A stretch of DNA of 64,000 nucleotides, taken from contig NC_021663.1 in NCBI RefSeq assembly GCF_000418365.1, forward strand, positions 1,054,001-1,118,000. The letters are read 5' to 3'. The stretch is from Corynebacterium terpenotabidum Y-11. GTDB lineage: Bacteria; Actinomycetota; Actinomycetes; Mycobacteriales; Mycobacteriaceae. Of this stretch, positions 36,389 to 46,912 are shown in pieces. The position numbers and the translations under genes are program-made. Below the pieces are notes generated by a model. That model saw only the letters and a list, made by a program, of their open reading frames with translations, did not search any database and had not been told where the DNA came from. Each line of letters begins with the position of its first letter. The first letter of the stretch is position 1.

Positions 36389-37489
36389 ATGATGCAGATC
36401 ATCGTTGCAGCGGCAGTTTCCTTCTTCGTCGCCATTTTCCTCACCCCGGTCCTCATCCGGCGGTTCTCCGCCGAGGGGATCGGTCAGGAGATCCGTGAGG
36501 AAGGACCAAAGTCCCACCTGCGCAAGCGGGGCACCCCGACCATGGGCGGTATCGCCATCCTGGTCGGCATCACCGTCGGATACGTCGTCTCCGTCATTGT
36601 CGGACTGGTCACCAACGGCACCGGACCAGGTGTGTCCGGCTGGCTGGTACTCGGCCTGACCCTCTCCCTCGGCGGAGTCGGCTTCGCCGACGATTACATC
36701 AAGCTGGTCAAGGGGCGAAACCTCGGGCTCAACGCCCGGGCCAAGCTGGTTCTGCAGCTGGTGATCGCGGTGATCTTCGGGATCCTGGTGCTCCAGTTCC
36801 CGAACTCCACGGGTCTCACTCCCGCATCGACGAAGCTGTCCTTCATCCGGGACATCAACACGTTCGACCTGAAGATCGGCGGTGCGGTCATCGGGACCGC
36901 CATCTTCCTCCTCTTCATCTACCTGGTCATCTCAGCCTGGTCGAATGCCGTGAACCTCACTGACGGACTCGACGGACTGGCCGCGGGCGTCACCGGTCTG
37001 GTCCTCTCCGCCTACGTCGTCATGACCTTCTGGCAGTTCCGCAACTCCTGTGCCTCGGACGCCGCCGTGAGCTGCTACCAGGTGCGGGACCCACTGGACC
37101 TGGCGATGCTCGCCGGTGCGGGCCTCGGCGGATGCCTCGGATTCCTGTGGTGGAACGCCGCGCCCGCCAAGATCTTCATGGGTGACACCGGCTCCCTCGC
37201 TCTCGGTGGTCTCGTCGCCGGCCTCTCCGTGACCTCACGGACCGAGCTGCTGATGATCATCGTCGGCTTCCTCTTTGTCATGGAGGTCGCCAGCGTGGTC
37301 ATCCAGGTGGTGTCCTTCAAGACCACCGGGCGCCGGGTGTTCCGTATGTCACCGTTCCACCACCACTTCGAGCAGGGGGGCTGGGCGGAGACGACCGTCG
37401 TCATCCGGTTCTGGCTGCTCTCCGCCCTCTTCGCGATGGGCGGCGTCGCCCTGTTCTACAGCGAATGGCTCACCGGCTCAGGAATCTAG
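36389..37489 (+). CDS. mraY: Phospho-MurNAc-pentapeptide transferase
   Basis: Integral membrane enzyme that transfers phospho-MurNAc-pentapeptide to decaprenyl phosphate, making lipid I. Around ten helices are visible. The catalytic aspartates lie in [14 protein letters not shown] and [12 protein letters not shown], followed by [12 protein letters not shown] and [13 protein letters not shown]. Length is 366 residues. Two adjacent ATGs (36389, 36392) could start it; it begins 12 bases after murF and 12 bases before murD. Confidence 0.97.
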   Translation: MMQIIVAAAVSFFVAIFLTPVLIRRFSAEGIGQEIREEGPKSHLRKRGTPTMGGIAILVGITVGYVVSVIVGLVTNGTGPGVSGWLVLGLTLSLGGVGFADDYIKLVKGRNLGLNARAKLVLQLVIAVIFGILVLQFPNSTGLTPASTKLSFIRDINTFDLKIGGAVIGTAIFLLFIYLVISAWSNAVNLTDGLDGLAAGVTGLVLSAYVVMTFWQFRNSCASDAAVSCYQVRDPLDLAMLAGAGLGGCLGFLWWNAAPAKIFMGDTGSLALGGLVAGLSVTSRTELLMIIVGFLFVMEVASVVIQVVSFKTTGRRVFRMSPFHHHFEQGGWAETTVVIRFWLLSALFAMGGVALFYSEWLTGSGI

Positions 37490-37501
37490 GAAGGCACCAC
37501 C

Positions 37502-38971
37502 GTGAACACCACCGAGAACATCGCCGGGAGTACTCCCGGTCAGATCGCCGCTGCCCTGACCGGCGGCCGTGTCCTGGTGGCCGGGGCGGGGGTCGCGGGG
37601 GCGGGCGTCGCCCGGATGCTCGCTCCATTGGACTGCACCGTCACCCTCGCCGACGACGACCGTGACCGCGGTACCGGGCTCGCTGCGGCGACCGGGGCCC
37701 GGTGGGTCGATGTCGCCGGGGCGGAAGGTCTGCTGGGGGAGACCGACCTGGTGATTACCTCGCCCGGCTGGCGTCCGGATTCTCCACTACTGCTCGCCGC
37801 GGCCGCCGCCGATGTCCCGGTCATCGGGGACATTGACGCGGCGTGGCTGGTGGACCGGGCAGGCGTGTTCGGTGCTCCGCGCACCTGGCTCGCCGTCACT
37901 GGAACCAACGGCAAGACCACCACCACGGCCATGCTCGCCGCGATTCTCGAGGCCGACGGTCGGGCGGTCGCCGCTGTCGGCAACATCGGGACTCCGCCGG
38001 GGGACGCGTTGCTCGCCGAACCCCGGGTCGACGTGCTCGCCGCCGAAGTCTCCAGTTTCCAACTGCACTGGGCGCCTCATTTCGCCCCGGACGCCGGGTG
38101 CGTCCTCAACCTCGCCGACGATCATCTCGACTGGCACGGAAGCTTCGCCGACTATGCGTCTGACAAGGCCAGGGCACTGACCGGCGCCGTGGCGGTCATC
38201 GCCGTCGACGATGATGCCGTCGTCGACAGCGCCCACCGCGCCGGCGTCCTGCCCGGCGGGCACCGGGCGGTCACCCTCGGCGACCCGGCATCGGTCAGCA
38301 CCGGCGCGGCGGTGGTCACCGGCGTCCGGGGTGACCGGCTCATCGAACTCGACACCGCCACGGGTGCGGACACCGACCTGGCGGCCGCCACCGGGATCTC
38401 GCCGGCCGGACCCGCCGGAGTGGCGGACGCGCTGGCCGCCGCCGCGCTGGCCCGGACAGCCGGGGTGTCCGCTGATGCCGTGGCACGGGCCTTGTCGGAG
38501 TTCACCGTCGCCGCCCACCGGGGCCAGGTCGTCGCCTCCGTAGCGGGGGTCGACTGGGTCGACAACTCCAAGGCGACCAACCCACACGCGGCCGAAGCCG
38601 CTCTGCGGGGACTGCACGATGTCATCTGGGTCGCCGGTGGCCAGCTCAAGGGTGCGGCCGTCGACGAGCTCGTCGTGGCCGTGGCACCGTCGTTGACGGC
38701 CGTGGTCCTGCTGGGTGTGGACCGCGGGATTCTCGCCGCGGAGCTCGCCCGGACTGCCCCGCAGGTTCCGGTGACTGTCGTCGACAGCACGGATCCTGAG
38801 GAGGCGATGGCGGCCGTCGTCGCTGCCGCACAGGCGGCCGCGCACCCCGGTGACACGGTCGTGCTGGCTCCCGCCGCAGCGTCCCTCGACATGTACGCTG
38901 GCATGTCCCGGCGCGGCGACCTCTTTGCACGGTACGCCCGCTCCACTGCGGACACGCCCGAGGGACAGTGA
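37502..38971 (+). CDS. murD: UDP-MurNAc-L-alanine:D-glutamate ligase
   Basis: Adds D-glutamate to UDP-MurNAc-L-Ala. The N-terminal Rossmann domain contains VLVAGAGVAGAGVARML, the P-loop is VTGTNGKTTTTAML (about residues 137-150), followed by NIGTPPGDALL, DHLDWHGS and VDWVDNSKATNPHAAEAAL with the Mur-ligase Asn/Lys/His set. GTG 37502 is preceded by GGAAGGCACCACC. Length is 489 residues. The frame is unusually rich in Ala and Val. The stop overlaps a GTG, but ftsW probably starts 12 bases later. Confidence 0.96.
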   Translation: MNTTENIAGSTPGQIAAALTGGRVLVAGAGVAGAGVARMLAPLDCTVTLADDDRDRGTGLAAATGARWVDVAGAEGLLGETDLVITSPGWRPDSPLLLAAAAADVPVIGDIDAAWLVDRAGVFGAPRTWLAVTGTNGKTTTTAMLAAILEADGRAVAAVGNIGTPPGDALLAEPRVDVLAAEVSSFQLHWAPHFAPDAGCVLNLADDHLDWHGSFADYASDKARALTGAVAVIAVDDDAVVDSAHRAGVLPGGHRAVTLGDPASVSTGAAVVTGVRGDRLIELDTATGADTDLAAATGISPAGPAGVADALAAAALARTAGVSADAVARALSEFTVAAHRGQVVASVAGVDWVDNSKATNPHAAEAALRGLHDVIWVAGGQLKGAAVDELVVAVAPSLTAVVLLGVDRGILAAELARTAPQVPVTVVDSTDPEEAMAAVVAAAQAAAHPGDTVVLAPAAASLDMYAGMSRRGDLFARYARSTADTPEGQ

Positions 38972-38982
38972 GGAGTACGACG

Positions 38983-40503
38983 ATGAGCAACCGGACCTCG
39001 GCCCGACCGGCTCGGCGCCCCACCCAGGCACCCTCCCCGTGGGCGGGTCTGCGGGAGAAGGGGCGTCGACTGCTGGCCACCCCCCAGCTTGACTACAAGG
39101 TGATCCTGCTGATCACCGCGGCACTCGTGGTGCTCGGTCTCATCGTCGCCCTGTCCTCGTCGATGGTCTTGGCCCGGAGCGACAACGAGAGCGTGTTCTC
39201 GCTGTTCCTCGGGCAGGCATTCAACGTCGTCATCGGTCTTGTCGTGATGTGGTGTGCCCTGTGGATCCGGCCCGCCAGTGTCCGGGCGCTGGCACCCTAC
39301 CTGCTGATCCTGGCCTTCGTCACCTTGATCGCGGTCCTCTTCATCGGTTCCGGCAGTGAGATCGGGTCGAAGTCCTGGCTCTCGGTCGGACCGCTGACCT
39401 TCCAGCCGTCTGAGATCGCGAAGCTGACCATTGCTGTGTGGGGGTCGGCGGCCGCGGTGATGCACACCCGGAAACAGCCCGATGTCTACCACGGACTGGG
39501 GCCGTTCATCGTCACGACCTCGCTGATCCTGCTGCTCGTCATCTTCCAGAACGACCTCGGCATGATGCTCAGCCTCACGCTCGTCGTCTTCGCGGTGCTG
39601 TACTTCAGCGGGATTTCCGGACGCGTCCTCCTGCTGGTGGGAGGAGTCGTCGCCGTGGTCGCCGCCTTCGCCATCTCCGTGGTCGGCTACCGTTCCGACC
39701 GCATCTCGACCTGGCTGACCTCGCTGGGGCTGAACTTCAACGATGAGGTGGGCCAGGGGGCCGCCTTCCAGGTGCGCCAGGGCATTTACTCCCTCTCCGA
39801 CGGCGGACTGTTCGGGCAGGGACTCGGTCAGTCGCGGGCCAAGTGGAACTACCTGCCGGAGGCGACCAACGACTTCGTCTTCGCGATTATCGGTGAAGAG
39901 ATCGGCCTGGTCGGTGCCGGATTCGTCATCATTCTGTTCGGTCTCCTCGGCTGGTTCGGGATCCGGACCGCCCGTCGGCAGGTCGACCCCTTCCTCAGGC
40001 TGCTGGCGGTGGCGCTGACCGTCGGCGTCGTCGGACAGGCGTTCTACAACATCGGCTACGTCCTCGGCCTGCTGCCGGTGACCGGCGTGCAGCTGCCGCT
40101 GCTGTCCTCGGGCGGTACCTCTGCGGTGATTACCCTCGGCACCCTGGGCCTGCTGGCCAACTGTGCCCGGCATGAACCGGAGACAGTCTCCTCGATGCAG
40201 CACGAGGGGATGCCCCTCGTCGACCGGATTCTGCTGCTGCGGGAGCCGGTCCCCTACAACAGCGGTGGCGAGCACCGTGAACAGGTCCGTCCCCGGGCCC
40301 GTCGCTACGGCGAGCCGGTGACCAACCGGGCCCGGCCGGTGGCCGGTGAACCGGACCGCGGACGCCGCGTCCCAGGGGAGCGGCAGACAGCCACGGGGCG
40401 TCGGGACGGCAGCGGGTACCGTGAGAACCTGGACCCCCGGTATCCCGACGGCCGCAGCACTGACCCCAGCAACCCTGAGTACAGGAGGCGTCACCGCCAG
40501 TGA
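38983..40503 (+). CDS. ftsW: Septal peptidoglycan glycosyltransferase (SEDS family)
   Basis: Polymerises lipid II glycan at the septum with FtsI. Ten hydrophobic helices are visible, with the SEDS signatures [40 protein letters not shown] (shortened: [14 protein letters not shown]) and [12 protein letters not shown] hydrophilic C-terminal tail of about 110 residues, rich in Arg, Asp and Gly, follows the last helix and is probably disordered. ATG 38983 has AGGAG seven bases upstream and is preferred over GTG 38968. Length is 506 residues. The stop overlaps the murG GTG. Confidence 0.95.
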   Translation: MSNRTSARPARRPTQAPSPWAGLREKGRRLLATPQLDYKVILLITAALVVLGLIVALSSSMVLARSDNESVFSLFLGQAFNVVIGLVVMWCALWIRPASVRALAPYLLILAFVTLIAVLFIGSGSEIGSKSWLSVGPLTFQPSEIAKLTIAVWGSAAAVMHTRKQPDVYHGLGPFIVTTSLILLLVIFQNDLGMMLSLTLVVFAVLYFSGISGRVLLLVGGVVAVVAAFAISVVGYRSDRISTWLTSLGLNFNDEVGQGAAFQVRQGIYSLSDGGLFGQGLGQSRAKWNYLPEATNDFVFAIIGEEIGLVGAGFVIILFGLLGWFGIRTARRQVDPFLRLLAVALTVGVVGQAFYNIGYVLGLLPVTGVQLPLLSSGGTSAVITLGTLGLLANCARHEPETVSSMQHEGMPLVDRILLLREPVPYNSGGEHREQVRPRARRYGEPVTNRARPVAGEPDRGRRVPGERQTATGRRDGSGYRENLDPRYPDGRSTDPSNPEYRRRHRQ

Positions 40504-41603
40504 ACAAGTCATCCCAGCCCCTCTCTGTCGTTCTCGCCGGTGGCGGCACCGCCGGTCACATCGAGCCGGCCCTCGCCGTCGCTGAAGCCCTGCGGAAGGC
40601 GCGGCCGGACATCCGGGTGACGGCGCTGGGGACCGAGCGGGGCCTGGAGACGAGGATCGTTCCCGAGCGGGGTGTGGACCTGTCACTGATCCCGGCCGTT
40701 CCGGTGCCCCGCAAGCTCAACCGTGACCTGTTGACCTTCCCCTTCCGGCTCATCGGCGCGCTGCGGCAGACCCGCCGTACCCTGAAGGACCTCGACGCGG
40801 ATGTCGTCATCGGTTTCGGTGGCTATGTGTCGGGGCCGGCCTACCTGGCGGCGAAATCGGCGAAGATCCCCACCGTGGTGCACGAGGCGAATGCGCGCAC
40901 CGGTATGGCCAACCGGCTCGGCGCGGCGCTGGGTGCCCGGGTACTCGCGGCCGTTCCGGGGTCAGGGCTCAAGGATGCCGAGGTCGTGGGCATTCCGGTC
41001 CGCGGGGCGCTGTTGGATCTCGACCGGGCCGCCCTGCGGGCCGAGGCTCGTGCCTTCTTCGGTCTCGACCCGGACGCGCCCACGCTCCTCGTCACCGGGG
41101 GCAGTCAGGGTGCTGCCTCGATCAATGACGCGGTGAGCGGAGCCGCCCGGACCTTGGCGGACGCCGGAATCGGCGTCCTTCACGCCTACGGTCGGAAGAA
41201 TTCGGTGCAGGTCGACCAGGTGGACGGTGCCCCCGCCTATGTCGCCGTGCCCTACATCGACCGGATGGATCTCGCTCTCGCGGCCGCTGACATGGTGCTG
41301 TGCCGTTCCGGGGCGATGACCGTCGCGGAGATCTCCTCCTGTGGCCTGCCTGCGGTGTATGTCCCGCTCCCACACGGTAACGGTGAGCAGGAACTCAATG
41401 CGCGACCGGTCGTCGATGCCGGAGGTGGGGTGATCGTCCCCGACGCTGAGCTCGATCCGGGCCGGTTGGCGCGGGAGGTTATTCCGCTGCTGCGGGACCG
41501 GGACCGCCTCGCGGCAGCCGGGGAAGCGGCCGGACTCGCGGGCCACCGTGACGCCGCCGACCGGATCGCACAGGTCGTCATCGAGACCGCCACCACCCAC
41601 TGA
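40500..41603 (+). CDS. murG: Undecaprenyl/decaprenyl-PP-MurNAc-pentapeptide GlcNAc transferase
   Basis: Peripheral membrane GT28 enzyme that converts lipid I to lipid II. The N-terminal glycine loop [18 protein letters not shown] (residues about 9-26) and [14 protein letters not shown] bind the acceptor; the C-terminal donor site contains [34 protein letters not shown] (shortened: [15 protein letters not shown]) and [12 protein letters not shown]. Length is 367 residues. GTG 40500 overlaps the ftsW stop. murC follows after 28 bases. Confidence 0.96.
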   Translation: MNKSSQPLSVVLAGGGTAGHIEPALAVAEALRKARPDIRVTALGTERGLETRIVPERGVDLSLIPAVPVPRKLNRDLLTFPFRLIGALRQTRRTLKDLDADVVIGFGGYVSGPAYLAAKSAKIPTVVHEANARTGMANRLGAALGARVLAAVPGSGLKDAEVVGIPVRGALLDLDRAALRAEARAFFGLDPDAPTLLVTGGSQGAASINDAVSGAARTLADAGIGVLHAYGRKNSVQVDQVDGAPAYVAVPYIDRMDLALAAADMVLCRSGAMTVAEISSCGLPAVYVPLPHGNGEQELNARPVVDAGGGVIVPDAELDPGRLAREVIPLLRDRDRLAAAGEAAGLAGHRDAADRIAQVVIETATTH

Positions 41604-41631
41604 CCTCCCGACAACCGGAAACAGGACGAAC

Positions 41632-43122
41632 ATGAGCGACAACACCATCACCAGCGTCGACCAGCTGCACCGGGTGCATATGGTCGGCATCGGCGGTGCC
41701 GGGATGTCCGGCATCGCGCGGATCCTTCTTGACCGTGGCGTGGCGGTCAGCGGTTCCGACATGAAGGAGTCCCGCATCGTCCTGGCGTTGCGCGCTGCGG
41801 GGGCACACATTGCCGTGGGCCACCGTGCGGAGAACATCACCCTCGCCGGCACGGTTCCCGACGCTGTGGTGACCTCCTTCGCCGCTATCCCGCAGGACAA
41901 CCCGGAGCTCGTCGCTGCCCGGGATCAGGGGATCCCGCTGCTGCGTCGGAGTGACGTTCTCGCGCTGCTCATGTCGGACCGTCGGGCGGTCCTGCTGGCG
42001 GGCACCCACGGGAAAACCTCCACCACGTCGATGGCGGTGGTGGCTCTGCAGGCTGCCGGTCAGGACCCGTCGTTCGCGATCGGTGGTCAGCTCAACAGGG
42101 CGGGCACCAACGCACACCACGGCACCGGGGACATCTTCGTCGCGGAAGCCGATGAATCCGACGGGTCCTTCCTCGAGTACTCACCGACGGTGGCGGTGGT
42201 GACCAACATCGAGGCTGACCATCTCGACTTCTACGGCACCGAAGAGGCCTACCACGGCGTGTTCGACTCCTTCGCCGGACGGGTCGTCGCTGACGGTGCA
42301 CTTGTCCTGTGCCTCGACGACCCCGGTGCCGCGGCACTGGCAGAGCGGGCGGTGGCCGGAGAGGTCAGTCTCGCTGACGGGGTGCGGGTCCTCGGCTATG
42401 GCTCGGCCGCCGCAGTCGCCGCCCACCCGGGCGTCCCGGTCGGGGCGGAGATCCTCCACGACGAGACCACCCCGGACGGAGGATCGGTCGCCACAGTCCG
42501 GTTCCCGGCCCTCGACGGGGCGCCGACGCTGTCGCTCAGCGTCCGCACCCCTGGGCGGCACATGCTGCTCAACGCCACCGCCGCCGTCCTCGCCGGGGCA
42601 CTCGTCGGGGCGGAGCCGGCCGGTCTGGTGGACGGGGTCGCCGCATTCGACGGCGTGCGTCGCCGTTTCGAGTACCACGGGGAGGCAGGTGGGGCAGAGG
42701 TCTACGACGACTACGCCCACCATCCGACCGAGGTCCGGGCGGTCCTCACCGCGGCCCGCAACAAGGTGACGGCCCGGGCGGCGGAGACCGGGGGAACCGG
42801 ACGGGTCATCGCGGTGTTCCAGCCGCACCTGTACTCCCGGACCATCACCTTCGCCACCGAATTCGCTGCGGCGCTGTCGCTGGCGGATGCCGCGGTGGTC
42901 CTCGACATCTACGGTGCCCGGGAGGATCCCGTGGAGGGGATCGACAGCCGTATCATCACCGGGGAGATGACCGTCCCGGTGGTCTTCGAGCCGAACTTCA
43001 GCGCAGTCCCCGAGCGGGTGGCCGAGATCGTCGGCCCCGGTGACCTGGTGCTCACCGTCGGCGCCGGTACCGTCACCCTGCTCGCCGACGAGATCCTGCG
43101 TCGTCTGGACGGGACGGTCTGA
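41632..43122 (+). CDS. murC: UDP-N-acetylmuramate:L-alanine ligase
   Basis: Adds the first stem-peptide residue. Motifs are [18 protein letters not shown] at the N-terminus, the P-loop [14 protein letters not shown] (about residues 121-134), [14 protein letters not shown] and [14 protein letters not shown] 41632 has CAGGA about 6 bases upstream; an in-frame start upstream would read into murG. Length is 496 residues. ftsQ starts six bases after the stop. Confidence 0.96.
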   Translation: MSDNTITSVDQLHRVHMVGIGGAGMSGIARILLDRGVAVSGSDMKESRIVLALRAAGAHIAVGHRAENITLAGTVPDAVVTSFAAIPQDNPELVAARDQGIPLLRRSDVLALLMSDRRAVLLAGTHGKTSTTSMAVVALQAAGQDPSFAIGGQLNRAGTNAHHGTGDIFVAEADESDGSFLEYSPTVAVVTNIEADHLDFYGTEEAYHGVFDSFAGRVVADGALVLCLDDPGAAALAERAVAGEVSLADGVRVLGYGSAAAVAAHPGVPVGAEILHDETTPDGGSVATVRFPALDGAPTLSLSVRTPGRHMLLNATAAVLAGALVGAEPAGLVDGVAAFDGVRRRFEYHGEAGGAEVYDDYAHHPTEVRAVLTAARNKVTARAAETGGTGRVIAVFQPHLYSRTITFATEFAAALSLADAAVVLDIYGAREDPVEGIDSRIITGEMTVPVVFEPNFSAVPERVAEIVGPGDLVLTVGAGTVTLLADEILRRLDGTV

Positions 43123-43127
43123 CAGGC

Positions 43128-43841
43128 ATGCCCAGGAACAAGGGCCGGAACAAGGACCGGGACCGAAACCCGGACCGGACACGGCGGCGGCCACGCTGGC
43201 TGCTGCCGGTCGTGGCGGTCGTAGTCGTCCTCGTCCTCGGCGTGGTCGCGGCAGCACAGCTGCTGGTCGTCAAGACGGTGGACGTGTCCGGGACGGTGAA
43301 CCAGGACCCCGCCGTGGTGCGGGAGACCTCGGGGATCAGTGACGGTGACCGGATGGCCGGTGTGGACACGGGCTCGGCGGCCGCGGCCGTGGCCGTCCTG
43401 CCGTGGATCGACACGGTGACTGTCTCGCGCGAGTGGCCCTCGACAGTGACCGTGACGGTGACCGAGCATACGGCGATCGGCGTCCTCGACGACGCCGGGA
43501 CCCCGGTCGTCGTCGACGCGTCAGGGGAGCAGTTCCTGCGGGACGCCACTCCGGAGGGGGCGACTCCCATGCGGGTTGCCGCGACCGACCAGGCGGCGGT
43601 GACCGCCGCCGCGGAGGTTCTGGCCGCTCTCGACGCCATGGACCCGACATTCCGCGCCCAGGTCACGGAGGTGGAGGCTCCGGCGGCGGACAGTGTCACC
43701 CTGAAGATCGGGGAGGACCGGGAGGTCTACTGGGGTACGTCTGACCGGGCGGCGGAGAAGGCGGAGGCGACCCGGGTCGTCCTCACCCGGGAGGGGCAGT
43801 ACTGGAATGTCTCGAATCCGGCGCAGCCTGCCGTACGGTGA
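43128..43841 (+). CDS. ftsQ: Division protein FtsQ
   Basis: Bitopic scaffold of the divisome. A strongly basic cytoplasmic N-terminus (Arg/Lys/Asn-rich, about 25 residues) is followed by one helix (LLPVVAVVVVLVLGVVAAAQL), the POTRA domain (VDVSGTVNQDPAVVRETSG, then LPWIDTVTVSREWPSTVTV) and a beta domain. Length is 237 residues, typical of actinobacteria. It starts six bases after murC. A 141-base gap with possible promoter elements separates it from ftsZ. Confidence 0.94.
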   Translation: MPRNKGRNKDRDRNPDRTRRRPRWLLPVVAVVVVLVLGVVAAAQLLVVKTVDVSGTVNQDPAVVRETSGISDGDRMAGVDTGSAAAAVAVLPWIDTVTVSREWPSTVTVTVTEHTAIGVLDDAGTPVVVDASGEQFLRDATPEGATPMRVAATDQAAVTAAAEVLAALDAMDPTFRAQVTEVEAPAADSVTLKIGEDREVYWGTSDRAAEKAEATRVVLTREGQYWNVSNPAQPAVR

Positions 43842-43982
43842 CCCTCAACCCCAACCCTCAACCTTGTGTTGAGGGATACGACACGCCACGGGAAATGTTC
43901 CGAGAATTACCGCCACTGTCCTCCAAGATGGACCACATCGAGGCACCGTCGACAGCAGATGAGTACAGGGAGTACAGGCAAC
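43842..43982 (+). promoter_or_regulatory. ftsQ-ftsZ gap with a WhiA-type GACAC and a small palindrome
   Basis: GACAC at 43880-43884 matches the core WhiA motif reported for actinobacterial division promoters. GGAA-ATG-TTCC at 43891-43901 is a short dyad. I see no -35/-10 pair strong enough to place a start site. A separate ftsZ promoter here would be usual for this family. Confidence 0.4.
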
Positions 43983-45230
43983 ATGAGCGACTTTGACAAC
44001 CACATCGCCAAGATCACCGTGGTCGGGGTGGGCGGTGGCGGCGTCAACGCCGTCAACCGCATGATCGAGTCCAGTCTCCAGGGTGTCGAGTTCGTCGCGA
44101 TCAACACCGACGCCCAGGCTCTGATGTTCACCGACGCGGACGCCAAGCTCGACATCGGGCGTGACGAGACCCGTGGTCTGGGCGCCGGTGCGAACCCGGA
44201 GGTGGGTCGCAAGGCTGCCGAAGACAGCCGGGACCAGATCGAGGAAATGCTCGAGGGGTCCGACATGGTCTTCGTCACCTGTGGTGAGGGTGGCGGAACC
44301 GGTACCGGTGCGGCGCCGGTGGTGGCGCAGATCGCCAAGAAGCAGGGTGCCCTGACTGTCGGTATCGTCACCCGGCCCTTCAACTTCGAGGGCAAGAAGC
44401 GGGCACGGCAGGCACTCGAGGGCATCGACGCGCTCAAGGAGGTCTGCGACACCCTCATCGTCATCCCGAACGACAGCCTGCTGAAGGCCGGCGACCCGGC
44501 ACTGCAGCTGATGGACGCCTTCCGTCTCGCCGACGAGGTCCTGCACTCCGGTGTCGAGGGCATCACCAAGCTCATCACCACCCCGGGCGTGATCAACGTC
44601 GACTTCGCGGACGTCCGGTCCGTGATGACGGACGCCGGATCGGCGCTGATGGGCGTCGGTATCGCCCGTGGAGAGAACCGCGCCAAGGAAGCGGCCCAGG
44701 CCGCGATCAACTCCCCGCTGCTGGAATCCACCATGGAGGGTGCCACCGGCGTCCTGCTGTCCTTCGCCGGCGGTGGCGATCTCGGACTGTTCGAGGTCAA
44801 CGAAGCTGCGTCCCTGGTGGAGGGGCTCGCCGACGAAGAAGCCAACATCATCTTCGGCACCATCGTCGACGACACCCTCGGTGACGAGGTCCGGGTGACC
44901 GTCATCGCCACCGGCTTCGATGACTCCGCCAACGTCGCCGCTCTCCCGACCCGAGGCCAGCACCGTGCCCCGGAAGCGGTCGCCGCCACCCCGGCAGAGG
45001 ACCCGGCCGTCCAGCCCGCCGCCCGGCTTGCCGCGCAGCCGGTGGCACAGAGCCGACCGACCGAGGCGCCGCGGACGGGGATCTTCGGTGAAGCTCCGGC
45101 CCCGGTCGCCGACCGGGGGCACTCCTACGGCCGTCCGGACCGTGAAGGACTCTTCACCACCCAGGACAACCGGTCGGGCAACCGCCGCGACGATGTGGAG
45201 GACGACCTTGAGCTCCCCGACTTCCTCTGA
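43983..45230 (+). CDS. ftsZ: Cell division GTPase FtsZ
   Basis: Tubulin homologue forming the Z-ring. The GTPase core is complete: [25 protein letters not shown], the signature [13 protein letters not shown] (about residues 102-114), [17 protein letters not shown] and the T7 loop [11 protein letters not shown]. The variable linker is Ala/Pro/Arg-rich, and the conserved C-terminal tail ends DDLELPDFL, the site bound by SepF. ATG 43983 gives MSDFDNH and 415 residues, shorter than the 442 I recall for C. glutamicum, the difference lying in the linker. ATG 43959 is an alternative. Its last 23 bases overlap the next gene. Confidence 0.97.
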   Translation: MSDFDNHIAKITVVGVGGGGVNAVNRMIESSLQGVEFVAINTDAQALMFTDADAKLDIGRDETRGLGAGANPEVGRKAAEDSRDQIEEMLEGSDMVFVTCGEGGGTGTGAAPVVAQIAKKQGALTVGIVTRPFNFEGKKRARQALEGIDALKEVCDTLIVIPNDSLLKAGDPALQLMDAFRLADEVLHSGVEGITKLITTPGVINVDFADVRSVMTDAGSALMGVGIARGENRAKEAAQAAINSPLLESTMEGATGVLLSFAGGGDLGLFEVNEAASLVEGLADEEANIIFGTIVDDTLGDEVRVTVIATGFDDSANVAALPTRGQHRAPEAVAATPAEDPAVQPAARLAAQPVAQSRPTEAPRTGIFGEAPAPVADRGHSYGRPDREGLFTTQDNRSGNRRDDVEDDLELPDFL

Positions 45231-45975
45231 GGACCGTGCCGCGGGTCCTGGCGGGACGCGTCGTGTCCGTAAGGTCGTCACCGACCGCAACGGCGGAGTG
45301 TCCGGTGGGCCCTACGGCTCCTTCAACCTCGGTGAGCATGTCGGTGATGATCCGGCGGCGGTGACTGCCAACCGGGCCAGGTTGGCCTCGCTGCTCGGGC
45401 TGCCCAGTGACCGTATGGTGTACATGGAGCAGATCCACTCCCCGAATGTCACCGAGGTGACCGCGGAGCTGCTGGACAGTCTGGACGGTGGTCCGGTGGA
45501 GGTCACCGACGCGCTGGTGACCACGCTCCAGGGCGTGGCGCTGGTCGTACTGACCGCGGACTGCGTCCCGGTTCTGCTCTCCGACGAGGAGGCCGGGGTC
45601 GTGGCGGCGGTCCATGCCGGCCGGACAGGTGCCCGCAACGGCATCGTCCGACGGACCGTCGAGCACATGGTGGACCTGGGTGCCGTCCCCTCCCGGATCC
45701 ACGCGCTGCTCGGTGCAGCGGCCGCCGGGGAGGACTACGAGGTGCCGGAGGACATGGCGGCCGATGTTGAGGCGCGGCTTCCGGGATCTCGGACGACGAC
45801 CACACAGGGAACCCCGGGCCTGGACATCCGGGCCGGGATCACCCGCCAACTCCTGGGACTGGGGGTCAGGTCGATCGACGCAGACCCCCGCAGCACCGTC
45901 ACCGAGCCGGCATTCTTCTCCTACCGGAGGGAAGGGACCACCGGGCGCCAGGCTTCGGTGGTCTGGTTGACCTGA
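45208..45975 (+). CDS. pgeF: Multicopper polyphenol oxidase/purine nucleosidase-like YfiH (PgeF) family
   Basis: YfiH/YlmD-family protein, proposed to act on misincorporated or purine nucleoside substrates in wall metabolism. Family features are [21 protein letters not shown] (shortened: [14 protein letters not shown]), [12 protein letters not shown] with the zinc Cys, and [17 protein letters not shown] with the zinc His; the tryptophan common at HAGW in other phyla is Arg here. The start is a TTG at 45208, chosen because GGAGG lies six bases upstream; it overlaps the ftsZ end by 23 bases. Length is 255 residues. In other corynebacteria a yggS-type gene follows; here sepF does. Confidence 0.87.
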   Translation: MSSPTSSEDRAAGPGGTRRVRKVVTDRNGGVSGGPYGSFNLGEHVGDDPAAVTANRARLASLLGLPSDRMVYMEQIHSPNVTEVTAELLDSLDGGPVEVTDALVTTLQGVALVVLTADCVPVLLSDEEAGVVAAVHAGRTGARNGIVRRTVEHMVDLGAVPSRIHALLGAAAAGEDYEVPEDMAADVEARLPGSRTTTTQGTPGLDIRAGITRQLLGLGVRSIDADPRSTVTEPAFFSYRREGTTGRQASVVWLT

Positions 45976-46012
45976 CACCGGTACCGTTGACCAGAGAACG
46001 ACGAGTGAGAAA

Positions 46013-46606
46013 GTGAGTGAGACCATGGCAGAGGGATTCATCGAGAAGACCAAGGGCTTCTTCGGTTTCGGCGCCATCGACAGTTACGACGACATCGCCT
46101 ACGGTCGCGATGATTTCGACGACTACTCCGGGCACGACGAGCGTAGCGGGCAGGATGACCGCTACAGCTCTGCGGGCACCGTCGGGACCGGGCGGCACAG
46201 CCACGCTGCGTCGGTCGACGAGCCCGACCGGGACCGGTACGGTTCCGCGAGCGCCACGGCAGCCCGGCGATCCGCGTCGGTGGGGGAGCGGCGTCCCGCC
46301 TTCTCCTCGACCCCGGAACCCCGCCGTGACGCGGGCCTGGTCATCGTGGATGTCCGCTCCTACCGGGACGCCGGCAAGGTGACCCCGGAGCTGCGGCGGG
46401 GAGACATCGTCGCCTTCCATCTCGGGGCACTCGACAAACCGGAGGCGAATCAGTTCCTCGCCTTCGTCATGGGGCTGTCCGCAGGGCTCGATGCCAAGGT
46501 CGAGAAGCTCAGCGGTCCGCGCAACTTCGCCGTCGTACCGTCCGGGGCGCAGCTGACCTATGAGGTGCAGGACGCACTGGCCGACAAACTTGCCGGGGAG
46601 CGATAA
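46013..46606 (+). CDS. sepF: Cell division protein SepF
   Basis: Membrane anchor of the Z-ring in bacteria without FtsA. The N-terminal amphipathic helix is in MAEGFIEKTKGFFGFG, followed by an acidic Tyr/Asp/Ser-rich linker (residues about 20-105) and the C-terminal SepF fold: VIVDVRSYRDAGKVTPELRRG (shortened: VRSYRDAGKVTPELRRGD), FLAFVMGLSAGLDAKVEKL and NFAVVPSG, which bind the FtsZ tail. Start may be GTG 46013 or ATG 46025. Length is 197 residues. It lies 37 bases after pgeF and six bases before yggT. Confidence 0.95.
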   Translation: MSETMAEGFIEKTKGFFGFGAIDSYDDIAYGRDDFDDYSGHDERSGQDDRYSSAGTVGTGRHSHAASVDEPDRDRYGSASATAARRSASVGERRPAFSSTPEPRRDAGLVIVDVRSYRDAGKVTPELRRGDIVAFHLGALDKPEANQFLAFVMGLSAGLDAKVEKLSGPRNFAVVPSGAQLTYEVQDALADKLAGER

Positions 46607-46612
46607 CCGCCT

Positions 46613-46912
46613 GTGGCCACTGCTCTGTACATCATCGCGCTTGTTCTCCGCGTGTACTGGTTCATCCTCCTCGGCCGGGTCATCGTCGAGATGATCCGTT
46701 CGTTCTCCCGCCGCTGGGCGCCGTCGCGTGGTTTCGCCCTTGTGGCGGAACCCCTGTTCGTTCTCACCGATGTCGTGGTCAAACCGCTCCGACGGCTCAT
46801 CCCCCCGGTGCGGCTGGGTGGGGTGGCACTGGACGTGTCTATCCTCGTCCTCTTTTTCGGGCTGTCGATCCTCGTGACGATCCTGCTCTCCGTCGCAGAA
46901 GGAATGAACTGA
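46613..46912 (+). CDS. YggT-family membrane protein
   Basis: Small protein with two YggT segments, one near ALYIIALVLRVYWFILLGRVIVE and one near LDVSILVLFFGLSILVTILL, separated by FVLTDVVVKPLRRLIPPVR, the conserved PxxR-type loop. Function is unknown; it is constantly found between sepF and divIVA and may organise membrane or osmotic behaviour at division sites. GTG 46613 with GGGGAG within the end of sepF. Length is 99 residues. Confidence 0.9.
   Translation: MATALYIIALVLRVYWFILLGRVIVEMIRSFSRRWAPSRGFALVAEPLFVLTDVVVKPLRRLIPPVRLGGVALDVSILVLFFGLSILVTILLSVAEGMN

Noticed and set aside
38152..40686. 844-codon minus-strand frame antisense to murD, ftsW and murG
   Set aside because: Composition-driven open frame opposite essential genes with clear motifs.
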